This document shows, one piece after another, positions 32,681-44,700 of a stretch of DNA of 64,000 nt. The position numbers were made by a program, and so were the translations under genes. The notes below the pieces were generated by a model. The model made no database searches, was not told where the DNA came from, and saw only the letters and a program-made list of their open reading frames with translations. Positions within the stretch are counted from its first letter, which is position 1; every line of letters starts with the position of its first letter. The DNA comes from Synanceia verrucosa (lineage: Eukaryota > Chordata > Actinopteri > Perciformes > Synanceiidae), in the NCBI GenBank assembly GCA_029721515.1, contig CM056563.1, positions 8,208,454 through 8,272,453 on the forward strand, given 5' to 3'.

Positions 32681-35600
32681 TTATCTTCTTTTCCCACCTC
32701 CCTTTCCCTTTCCTTGCTCTGCCTTTTCCCTTCCCTTTCCAGGATCCCCTTTTGTCTGTCCTCCCTGAGGCGTCCCCCTCTGCAGCTGGGCTGTGTGAAC
32801 CTTCTCAATCAGAGAGAAGCAGTCATCATCTGGACCGATGGGGCTCATCACTCTCTGCTGCTCAGGTGGGTTGGGAGATGACGGCCTTGAGTGGGCTTTT
32901 CTGGGACTTGCGTGGCTTGGAGAGCAGTGCCTGGATTGGACATCTTCTTTTGGGACAAGGTTTAAATTGAAGGACAGGGGTCTGCCTGGTCCTGGGCTCA
33001 GAGGGATCACAAGGTTATCTCCAGGGGCTCCTAGAGTGAGGAAGACTTCTGGGAATGTACATGGTTGGTCGACATTCTTCTGCAGCTTTGACAGATAAGA
33101 GTCACATAAGCATAGACGAAACATTATCTCACAATGTACACAAGCTGCGGCACAGCTTACCTGCTCTGGTGTGAAGCTCATGGACACCCTCACTGTCACC
33201 TGTGAGGAAACGACATGTCATTGTTCTACACAAGGTTGTTCAGTGACTCATTTGGTTGGTGGCCGACTACAGAACAGATAAAAAAAAAAAACTAAACTTA
33301 AAAAAACACTTAAGCAGGAGGATTTTTAACTTATCAGTGAAAACTAAATCAAGTTTATTTATAGAGGACCTTTAAGAGGACAGCAGTCAATCAAAGTGCT
33401 GTACATACCACCAAACAAGGAACTTTGTGCAAAAATAATAAAAGTTATTTTTAAAAAATGGTGACTATGTCCTGACAGTAGTGCATGAGACAGATAATCT
33501 GTGAGCAAAAATCCCAAGTGCTGTAATGTAACTTGTAAGATTCCAAGAGTCATTAACTCTCTCATTTTACAGCTAAGCATTCCTATCCTTCAGTGGAAAT
33601 CATTAAATCTGCATATTACAGTACAAAAAATATGTATGAACACTTTACCTGTGCTGGGGAATTTTGCTTCTTCTGATATTCTGTGTCAGGAGTAAATGAT
33701 GCAGATTTGGGTAGAGTGCTGTGGGAGCCAGATTCTGCAGAGGCCATCTGTACTTGAAAAGGTCTGGAAGTGTCCTTTCTGGATGTTGTTGGAGTACTTT
33801 TAACCACAGTGATGTGAGGTGGAGAAGCCTTGCAGTAGAAAAAATAAAATAAACAGGCAGTTGAGCTGTCAGTGTTTTCCACTATAACAGCTGTGATTTA
33901 TTTAATCATAACCAATTGCGTGAACGAGGCTGTTGATGAAGCAAACATTTCCATTTCAACATATTGTTCTTCTTTATATAAAATACAGATGGTACAAATA
34001 TGCTCCATGTCTGGAAATAAGAAATGAAACTTGAAGGTGCTCTGGGAACTTGTGGTCCAAGATGAACATGATTTATAGACAAAAGAATATTCCAGCACAC
34101 TGACAGACACACACTGTGTCATACATACCATTCACTTTATGGGTTTGACACATAAAATAATAAGGAACTACATTTTGCAATATTCCTTTTGTTCATATCA
34201 CCAATAATGTCAAGGCTGCCTAACTTACTGGGGTTCCATCCTTTGCACCTCCACCATTTTCTTTTCTTTCAGAATTGCCACTTATGCCTGGCAGAGTAGG
34301 AAGTGTGACACGCTGGTCGTCTAGCCGTCCTCCCTGACTGGAGGCAATCATTTTGAAGAATGCGTCAGCATCTGCACCTGTTAGGGAGAGTTATTTCTGT
34401 GATGTCTTGGAAACATAATACACATACTGGACCTTGCCCTGTGTGCTTCTTTTCTGACCTGTGGGTACACTATTTAAAGCACCTCCATTGTGTGTGGGTG
34501 TAGCCGGCGTGCTCCTGGGTTGTAAAGTGCAACGTTGCTCTTCCATGCGTCCGCCTTGCGCATGACTTATCATGTTGAACAAATGCTCCTCTTCAGCTGG
34601 AGAGACCTCCTGATAAAGAAACACAAACAACTTAGGAAATAGAATAATAGAAGAAGGATGATGACCAGAGGACAAATTCATTTCATTGCTGATGTTATTT
34701 CAGTGTCTTACTCAATGTCTTAGTAGATGTGTTGGTAAAACCACAGCTGTGTGTCAAGCAGCATGAGACTCACCTGCCGACGTTGGTCTGGTTTGGGACG
34801 ATTTAAGGAGGATGACCTTTGGGGAGGTTTAGCAGATGTGTCTCTGTGGTGAGTAGATGGAGTACCAATATTTTGGAAGATTTGGGGTGCAGAACATCGC
34901 TGCTCATCCATCCTTGGGCCCTTGGAGGAAAATAGGATTGTTTGTTGTAATGCTGGATCGAAGTATATTCTACATCTGCAAGAAAACTGTGTGAGGACTT
35001 TGTGGAATAAATGGTATATATGGGGCCAACCTGGACTTTGGAGACCATGTAACACAAGTAGCTTGCATCCATCTCTGCAGCAGTCGATGTTGATGTGGTT
35101 CCTCCATTCTGGATCCCTGGCAGGGAAGGAAGGGACACCCGCTGGTCATCAAGCCGTCGGCCCTGAGAGTTAGCCAAGAGACTGAAGAACTTTTCTGAAT
35201 CTGGACCTGGGATGACAGAAAAAAAGACATATTCTTATGTAATCAGTTATCAGTATTATAGTTAAGGAGCAATTCAGTTGTTGTTGTAAAAACCTTGGAT
35301 GCTAGAATGAAAACAGGAAAGCAAACATGTTTGTTTTCGGACCTTTGGGCACGGTGCTCTGGCTGGGCTTGTGTTTGGGCGTGGTGCTGGGACTAACATT
35401 TAAGACACATCGCTGTTCATCCATCCTCCCACGCTGTGAGTGACTCATTAAGGAAAAGAACTCGTCCTGTTCTCCTGGAGTCAAGACCTACATGGTGTGA
35501 AAAGTGTACAGTACATATTTAGGGCTGTCAGTAGATGAGCAGGAATTTAAAACTGCATACAAACACATATGTGTGTTCATATTACAGGTTGTCATTAAAT

Positions 35601-37579
35601 ATTGTAATTTATTTCAGACTTGAGCATATACCTGTTTTTTGTCTTTAGTCTTTGGTCGCTCTATGTCTGAGCCGGGGCTGAATGAGGCTGATCGTGGAGG
35701 GCCTGAACCAGACACAGGCGTATCCTTTTTTGGTGAACACTGGGTCGTCACGTTTTGCAGTTGTGGTAATGAGCACCTTTGCTCGTCCATTCTGGAACCC
35801 TGAAAATGCATTTGTGATCTTGAGGCACACTTCTTTGACACATAAGGTCTTATGGAGCACTGAACAAACGATGGCTTCATGCAGGAATGTGCTGCGTTGT
35901 CAACTGATTTTCAATTGAAAACGTCCCGATGTGAATTGTTCTTACGATGACGATATACTTTGGCATGACATTTCCCTGACAACAGACTTTGAAGCATTGT
36001 GAGCTGACAGCTGTCACTACAGAGTTTTGGTACTTCTGTCAAAAAAGGAAAGCGCTAACCTGGACTTTAGAGACCATGTAACATAAGTAGCTTGAATCTC
36101 CTCCAGAAGTCGATGTGTCATTTTCCTTTTGTAATCCTGGTAACGACGGAAGAGAAACCCGCTGGTCGTCCAGCCGATGGCTCTGAGTGTTGGCCAAGAG
36201 GTTGAAGAACATTTCAGGATCTGGACCTGGGCAGAAGAAATGTAAAGACACAAATACTTGCACAGGTATACAGACGACAGACTTTAAATTTTTTTTAATT
36301 TTTACCTTTGTTGGATGTACTGGGCTTCCTGTCTCTGGGTTTGGGCGTACAGGGAGCACTCCTGCTGGGGTCCAGGGAGCAGCATTGGTCGTCCATACGT
36401 CCACGCTGACCATGGCTAATCATATTCATGAACTTTTGTTGTTCGTCAGGTAATTCATCCTATAGATCAAAAACTTGACCAAATGAGGATAAATATCTAG
36501 TAATATGTCTAACAAGTTAATAGAAGTTCAGTTTAGTTGTCTCAGTAGCTCTGTCAGCTGCCTTGTTTAGTAGTTCTACTTAGTAACTCAAAAAAAGACA
36601 AAAAGAACTTGACTTGAAACTTGTGGACCTCATTAAATTGCCGAGAACAAAAGAACAGACCTGTGATTTGTCATCTGGCACCAGAAGAAGCTTCCTGTTT
36701 CTATCTGGAGTACACTCTGTCAGAGAGATCTGAGGTGCAGAGCCATGATGGTTATTAATCCTGGGTTCCTGAGAAAACAAGTCACATTTAGAGCAGACTT
36801 TGGTCATTTATCCATCACACCACCTGTGCAGGCGTACGCACACAGCCCTTTACAACCTGTATGTATGGTAGTACCTGGTAGTTAAACCCTGGCAGTGACA
36901 CTCGCAGTTCATTAAGGTTTTGTCCTCCAGAATTCAAACCTGCAGGGAGCAGGGATCAAAACAATCAACAATTAATCTTCAAAAGGACACAAACAATGCA
37001 GGCGGTGTCTGCTGTCCCAACCTGCAGGTGTAGTTTTGGTTTGTCCAGTTTTAACAGGACTCAAGGAGCACCGCTGCTCGTCCATCCGTCCACGCTGCGA
37101 CGAACTCAGTAAGTTGAGGATCTGCTCATGTTCTGGAGATTCCTGTTTAATGACATCCAAAAGGAAAACAAGGAAAACAATTGTGGTTCATCACCCTAAA
37201 AGCTCATCTTTTCACACTCTCCATATCACAGTACACAGTAAATATGATGATAATATCATAAAAATTATAAAATATCATGTCATCAATTATAGTACATTTC
37301 CACCAAACTCTTTGTACAGCAGAGAAAACGATATACGATAACGTCCTTTGGTCACATCAAGAATTACATGATGTTTTTCACACAAATATATAAACAAAAT
37401 ATTTATGTTTTATTAAATAATGCTATACAATAAGAACCAGTCAAGAATATTAGACATCAAAAACAATTTGGTAAAACGTATACAAGCTCATCAGCATCAG
37501 AATGAATGTCTGTCTGCAGAGGTCTTACCAGCACAGTGTCAGTAGCTTCTGATTTAGAGCTCACTCCAGATGCTGCCAT
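32681..37579 (-). CDS. pcp2: PCP2-like protein with amplified GoLoco array
   Basis: GoLoco motifs bind GDP-loaded G-alpha-i/o and block GDP release. Mammalian PCP2 (Purkinje and retinal bipolar cells) has two, near FFNLLTHVQG..RMEEQR and NTQGRRMDDQR. Here 15 coding exons give 739 codons: 37529-37579, 37022-37142, 36875-36939, 36661-36768, 36306-36459, 36060-36226, 35632-35799, 35343-35487, 35031-35206, 34774-34920, 34459-34609, 34229-34377, 33649-33828, 33161-33199, 32681-33079. Type A motifs (SQRGRMDEQRCSL) are in exons 2, 5, 8, 11. Type B motifs (SQGRRLDDQRVSLPSLPG) are in exons 6, 9, 12, with a damaged one in exon 3. Type C exons (GSRMDEQRC) follow. So there are four A-B-C exon blocks. The last exon is Pro/Ser-rich with a weak motif, CFSLIEKVHTAQLQ. 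The symbol rests on motif likeness and on position beside stxbp2 and pet100; a GPSM-type name is possible but no TPRs are present. Confidence 0.8.
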
Positions 37580-37801
37580 CACAAAAAAAAATAATAGAAA
37601 AAGCACCGTGTCCACGACTGAAAACGCAATTAAAAGTTAAAAAGAAAAGAAAGTTAGACAGAAGTACTTGTTGTGAGTAACAGTGAGTAAGAAAGCAAAC
37701 TCATACAGCAAATCTTGAAAGGAACGGTGGTATGTGAAACAGAAATGATGGTCCTGATTGATGCTACTCCAAGTGTGTACTGGATGTGGCTCAGTGGAGG
37801 G

Positions 37802-37812
37802 CTTTTAAATAG
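37802..37812 (-). promoter_or_regulatory. TATA-like box of the PCP2-like gene
   Basis: On the minus strand ctatttaaaag lies about 225 bases before the ATG. A leader exon or 5' UTR would start near 37775. Confidence 0.45.
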
Positions 37813-37884
37813 AGTTAAGTCCTGAGTATTAACCCATTGCCATTAAGACCCGAGCCAGCGCTCCGATGGCAATATTACCATCTG

Positions 37885-37908
37885 TAATCCCAGATGAAAA
37901 CATAATCC
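37885..37908 (-). promoter_or_regulatory. Paired CRX/OTX-type sites
   Basis: Two GGATTA motifs on the minus strand (37885-37890 and 37903-37908), 75-100 bases upstream of the TATA-like box. GGATTA is the core bound by OTX2/CRX, which control photoreceptor and bipolar cell genes. This would suit a PCP2 gene, but the motif is short. Confidence 0.35.
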
Positions 37909-38729
37909 TCAACATGGAGCGGGATGATCTTTTTCACTGGTAGGTGTACATTTTCTCCCTTCTGACCTGACACTGAACTTAAAGTGTTTGCATCTTGTCA
38001 CCCCAACATTGTTAATATATGAAGCAAGTAGGCATAATGTGATATTGAGATCAACAAATCTGCTGTGATAAACAAGGTCAAACCAAAAAATCCCACCTAG
38101 AAACATACTTACAGTTAGTGTCAGACAAATGTTAAAGTGAATACGTTTCTTTTATTACTCATTTTTCCAACAAAGAAACAGCCACCACACTCGCTCCCAG
38201 AAATATATTAAAATATATGATATATGTGCACGATTTCAGAAGACAGCAGTTGAGACATTTGTCTGATTTCACAGAAGCAGAAAAAAGTACCTATAGAGAA
38301 AATTATATTCCACACTTAATGTCACTGGATATACGATGCATACTTCTGCTGACTTAGTACTTAGTCCACTTAAGATGATTCAGTTTTGAAGCAATTGTGC
38401 ATTTCTTGGAGTACAACATTAGGGAAATCAAATATACACTGACGTAACAAAAATAAGAATTTGAATGAAAGTAGTAAAATAATCAAATATTAATAAAGTC
38501 TAATTAAATATTTTTATACAATTTCAAATCACAGCAGGATACAGAACCCAATTCACAACAAACAATAAAAAGATCATTCTAAAATAAATGTTTCCTTCAA
38601 TGGGTACATCTAAGATTTGTTTTACTTCAGAGGTTGGAGATGCTGCGACAGACGACCAGCAACCATCTCAAACAAAAGAATAAACGCTTATTCCAGTGTG
38701 CTCTTCCCTCTTCTATAGGGTCTACCTGT

Positions 38730-41700
38730 CTAACAGTCAGGATTAGGGACTTGATCCAGACTCTTCAGGTCAGTGAGGAAGCTGTTTGGAGTCAGAATGT
38801 GAGAAGACCCTGTCAAGGAGAAAGTGGTATTTATAAAAAGAATACAAAAAAAACTTATTTATTGCTGCAGAAATAATGGCCTCTCCAACACTGATGGCTT
38901 ACCAATCAGCACTTCCCATTTCCCACCAGTGGCTCGAGTGACTTCATAGGCCGAGCGCATCTCAGAGTGTGACACCCCTCCAATCACAAATATAATAAGT
39001 CGAGGACCAGAGCGGTATTCTGTTGGAGTATTTTTGTGCCAGTGTCCAAAACGTGCACTGCTGCAAAGACAAAAAAATAATGATTGAGCTACAAGTTGTT
39101 AATGAACAGCCAAAAATGATCAATCAGTAATCACATACAAATCGCAATAATTTTAAATAGCCCTTGATATAGCATTCACATTACATGTTAGAAACATATT
39201 AGTGTCACCATTGTGCAGGAATTTTTTGACTATAAATCAAAAAAAATGTGGCACACAGACATAAATGATACTTAATACATTTTGTTCAGCAACATAATGT
39301 CCACAAAAAAAAAAAAATATGGTTTTGAAGTGTGAATGCACTTGACAGAAGTAAAAAGCTAACAATGAGTCGACGTGATGACATCTCACAGTCATATTTT
39401 GCCACTTTTTAGCAACCGTAGTGTAAGTAAAAGCATCAAATGCACAAGTAGGATATTTACAGATGCATATGTATGTTGTGATGTCCCAGATGTTAAAATC
39501 TCTTATTTTACCAGTGTGGCACTAAATGGGCTCATCAGTCACATCCAGCTGGGGACGTTTAAGGAATGAGTCAATGCACATGTGGGAGAGTGCAAAGAGC
39601 CCTGCTTGATTTGACACAAAGTTCAAGTTTACTCCCTCTGCTAATCACTTGCATGTTACACAAATACAGCCGGCCCTATATAGGCAGCCTATAGTGTTAA
39701 TATTAATGACTACTCAGTTTTAATTCTGCACTTTGCTGAAAAGGAAGGGGACCAGCATTGTGCATTATACAGCTTACGAGTGAACCCAGGTCCATTAGAG
39801 TGGTTTGTATAAGCGCCATCATCATGACAGGAATTCCCTGGGGGATTATAAAGTATTCAACGCAAAACTGGCTTAATTTCACCTTTTCTCCTTTACTCAC
39901 TTTGTCAAAAGCTTGGCTCCAACTCAGTTACAGGGATGAAAGCTTTTATTTGACAACACTAATCTGTCTGCTACCCCAGTTAATATTTTCCTTAGAAAAA
40001 AAATATTTGCACCAATATGACCGTGAAACATAAGAAAAAAGGCACATGTGATTTCTTTCCCCCTCTAGTCAAAATGTTTTGTTTATTACACACATGTGAA
40101 CTGTAAAAAAAAGTAACAATGTGGGGTTCATAAAGGACAAACGAGCACCCACCTGACGGCAGTCTGAGTCGTGCTGATGGGAGCAGGATCAGCGATGAAT
40201 GGCCACTGCTTTCTGTCCAGTTTGTCCTCAATGGCATTCTGTAACACAGAAACAAAAATAAGTCACCGTAAACATCTGAAGGAGAAACTGAGCAGACCTA
40301 GTTTTGGCTTGAATACCTCCATGACATCTTTGAGGATGGGTGTCCATCTGGAGAGCTGGTATGTGCTGTCTGTGCGCACCTTCCGCTCAGGCAGCATTTT
40401 CCCACCATTGCGGCCCTGACAACACAACATGACGCGTGTAACAAACGCTGAGGGGGAAAACTGTATTTTAGAACTGTAATCACAATGAAACCAAGAAGTG
40501 TACCCCAGTTATAATGCTACAGCCCAGGTTCTGCAGGTTAGTGATGATGTTGCTGTTGTCCTGTATGTTCGCATGCTGGATTAGCTTGGCAAGGTTCTCC
40601 TCCCCGATGCCTGCATGGATAACCAGATATGTTGAAATAATAACGCTTGTTTCCACACACGTTTTCTGCATGAAACAATTTGGTCACCAAGGCACACCTT
40701 TTTTGTGGAATATGTACAGCAGTATAATGCGGATTTTCTCATAGGCCCCAATCTCATTGTTGAGGAGCACAGGAACGATGCTCTTCATGGCATCCTTCAG
40801 GGGTTCTCCTTCTGCATTTTTTCCCATCGCCAGATCCTGAGGAAGACAGCTGTGGTTCACATCTAACCATTAACTGGGATCTAAATTGCAACATCAGTCA
40901 GCTGACAGATGACTCACGGGGCAGCCAACATAAGGCTGATGACTTCAGTCTTATTATATTACTACTTCTTTTCTCATAAAAAAAATGTATTAGCAGTATT
41001 CCTCTGACCCTTTTACTAAATGTCTTAAAAGGTTAAAGTTTATCCCATAACTATGTCAAAAATAATAATGATAGATTTTGGCTACTTAACTTGGCTTTTA
41101 TGCTTACCCTGGATACTGTGTGACCTCCCTAAAAACTCTTGTTAAGCTTTATGATGAATTTGGACTAAGCCTTGTTACGGCCAATAAACGCGAAAACTCT
41201 CTGTGGGAAACTGAAACTCCAGAGTTCCTAACAAGGGCACATAAAAATACTGCACATGTGTTATTAAGGCTACACACATACATCTGTATTGGGTTGCCCA
41301 AACAATGTGGACCACTAAAACAAATGACAGCTGACGGAGAGCTGTTGCTGTTTGGATCACACTGTCCAGCTTTGAGCCAAAACATGCCCATTGGATTAAA
41401 GAGGCAGCTTTCAGACATGCTGACAACCCATTAGTGCAGCTGAGTGATTCACTCATGTAAAAAGGCCCCATTAACACTTGCGCCTCATAATGCACGACCA
41501 CGCATACAGTAGCTTAACATTTCCTGTGTGCTTTGCGACTCATCTGATACGGGACTAAATGTGGCAGAATACATCCCCTCGGGGAGACAAAGCTCGTCTG
41601 ACTCATACAAACACACCGGGGGTTGGCACTGGTCTGGACCATGGCTTTAGCCCAGGATTTCTACATAACAGAGGAGGACATGTGCTATTAAAAGCCTTTA

Positions 41701-44700
41701 CACTTAACCGCTTCCTCTGCATTCCTGTACATGTGTAGATGTTGACGTCCGGTCCCAAGCTTCTTATGCAATATTGCAATTCTCCATAAAAATATCACAG
41801 GAACCAGTGGGGCTATAAATACAGACGCCATCACATTGAGGTCACTTAGTGCACAGAGGGAGTGCGACAGAGTCAGACTTTATCTCTAAGACGCTTACTG
41901 TAAGTAATAATAATAAAACAATGGGACATTTAGCTGATCCACTGATATAAAAACGACCGGCTGGCGGTTTGTTTAGCCAACAACACATGAGCAGACAAAT
42001 TCCATGAATATTAAACTTGACCTCTGCAATATAACTGAAAACACTGTACCAATATGACTTTTTATTAAATTCACAAATATACTGACCTGTTCCACTTCAC
42101 AGAGTTTATCAAGGGAGGCCTTGAACTTCTTCATGCAAGCTTCAGCTAGGTGCAAGTGAGTAGAGTACTGCGAATGAAAACATGTAATGATTAGTTTCAG
42201 ACTCATTCATTTATAGCCATATTGATTTATGGTACCATAAGTATAAACGTTTTTTCAAAGCTACAGGGATGTGCAACTCTGGTATGATAACAGGCAGTAA
42301 AACATACAGCAAATTAACTAGTATGAGGGCAATTATTTAAGTTAAGACCATTCAAGCTGTCTGGTGTCAAGTGTCTCCTAATCAAATATCTTCGAAACCC
42401 TAATTCAAGGAAATATCCTCTGTTATGGTGTGATGGCTCATCTTCCTCCACTCACCATGCTCAGCTCTTTTTGGTACTGTGGCATCTTCTTCAACATCTG
42501 AGAGAGATCTTTTATGTTGGCCTGAAATGCAAAATACATATATCTATTATATAATTGAGTGTAATAACAACTGAACCGAAATACGTGCTGCATGACCACT
42601 CACATTGTCGGTGCACATTCTCTTGCTCTGGCAAAAGTTGCGAAGAAGCTCCGTCACTTTCCTGCAACAAATACGGTGATGAAAATGATCAGTCAGTGTG
42701 TGTGTGTGTGAGTACATTCAGTCAGTTATGATAATATCGATGAGCCACTAAATTGTAATCTATATTGATTTTTGATTTAAGTAGCTTTACAGGATCAAAA
42801 TGTCACCTGTTATATGCATATCATAAATATTAGCTGACACGAAAATAGGAGCCATCATTTTGTTCGATTAAAAAAAAAGTTACATTTACTTTTCTGATTG
42901 ATTGATCTTTATTTATCTTAAACAAAAACAATAAGTACAAAAACATCATATATCAATAACATTTTAACAAAGCACATCCATTTCTGGATGGGACCGAGAG
43001 AAGCGACGCTTCATTACAGCAATCTAACAAAGGATATGCAAACATGACTATAACATATTCAATGCAACCAACTTCCCCTCTTGTCTTTCTGTTTGTCCTT
43101 CATACATCTCGAGTACTGCTCATCCAACACACTTCACACTGCTCAGGACTGTAGGGAGTACAGTACCTTTTGATCAGGTGGTGGTGCTATATCAATGACC
43201 TTAAATAGTTTGGCTTGTAACTTATGATACGCAACTCTCAGAAACAAAGTTATTATTTCTTTCCTAGACTCTGTATCAAAGCCATGACCATTTGTGCCTG
43301 GAATGATTTCCCGCTATTTTGAATTGTTTATTCCTACTTCTACTCCTGATGATTTTCAGCAATTGATAACAAATTTTGGGAAATCCATTGAATGTCACTC
43401 TTGGCTGATGCGAGAAGCCATATGTTGGTTATCAAAAATGCTACAAACAACCCTGGATGGGCACTTGTTTTCATGACAACCATGATGCCACAATGTTACC
43501 TGACCAGAGCTTACAGGGAAGGATGACAGTGAGAGGAGTGATTGTCTCACTGAGTGTGACAGACTTACTTAGTGACATCAGCAATGTGCATATGTCTGAG
43601 CTGCACCCAGAGCTCATCATCTTCATCCAACAAAACTTCTCTCTCATTCGAATTCCCAATGCCAGATGTCTGATAACTTCAAAAAAACAAAACCACACAA
43701 CTGATTATAGAGAAACCTGATGCTCATGTTAGCATGATGACCAGGCAAATGAGCAGCAGTAACAAGAGTGTAATCACATGTTCACTCACGTATAGATGTC
43801 CTGTTTGATATCTAGCAAATCATATGCCATCGCCTGGAAAGTCAACTCATGCAGAACAGGCGAGATGGGATCAAACCCACGATCGACAATCAGTAGCTGG
43901 GATCGCGCCTTGTCTGCACCCTAAAACAATAAACACAAGGGATATAATCGAACCAGACATTTGATTTACATTAACAGATGCATCATAAGGTAGGATAGTC
44001 TACAATATGCATTAAATAGAAGGGCCCTGAAGGTTTTTAGTGGATTTAACATGCTAAAGTCTTATAAGCTTGTTTCTATACCACTGCCAGATGTAGCGTT
44101 TCAGCAAACTTATCAGGTACAGTCAGACAATGCTTAAACAGTGCAGCGGTGCACTTCAGATATATGGGAGCAAAAAGAGACGAGTAATACATGCCTGTTA
44201 AGACCCATCTTAGGAGCAAGGCAATGTCAGCTAAGAAAGACAGAAAAGAAGGAAAGAAAAAGGGGAAAGGTCAAGCAAAGCATGAGAAAAATTATCAACA
44301 GGAAATAAAACCCAGAAACCGCAGAAACGTCCACAACCAGTGAAGGTAAAGAGCTGCAGAATCCCAGTGTGTTCTCTTGAACAGAAAAAGGTGGTTTAGC
44401 AGAGAAAAGCAGTATAAAAAGTCAGAATACAGTGGTTTCACTAAAACAGTAGAGGTCAATAAGAATTGTTGTGTGTGGTAGTTTAAGTAGTTGCCAACCT
44501 CTCCCATGCTTGGGTTGTCAGCTTTGTGAGCTGTGAGGTGCTGGTAGACTTCTTCAGCCAGTCTTGCATTCTCCTCTGGTCCCCTTAGAGACAGAGATAC
44601 ATACCTGCATCAGCAAATTCAATGGTAAACTATTTCACTGGAATATTATGCAAAGTTTCCTTTACTTGCGGTAACGGATTGCAGGGTATTCCTTAAGGGT

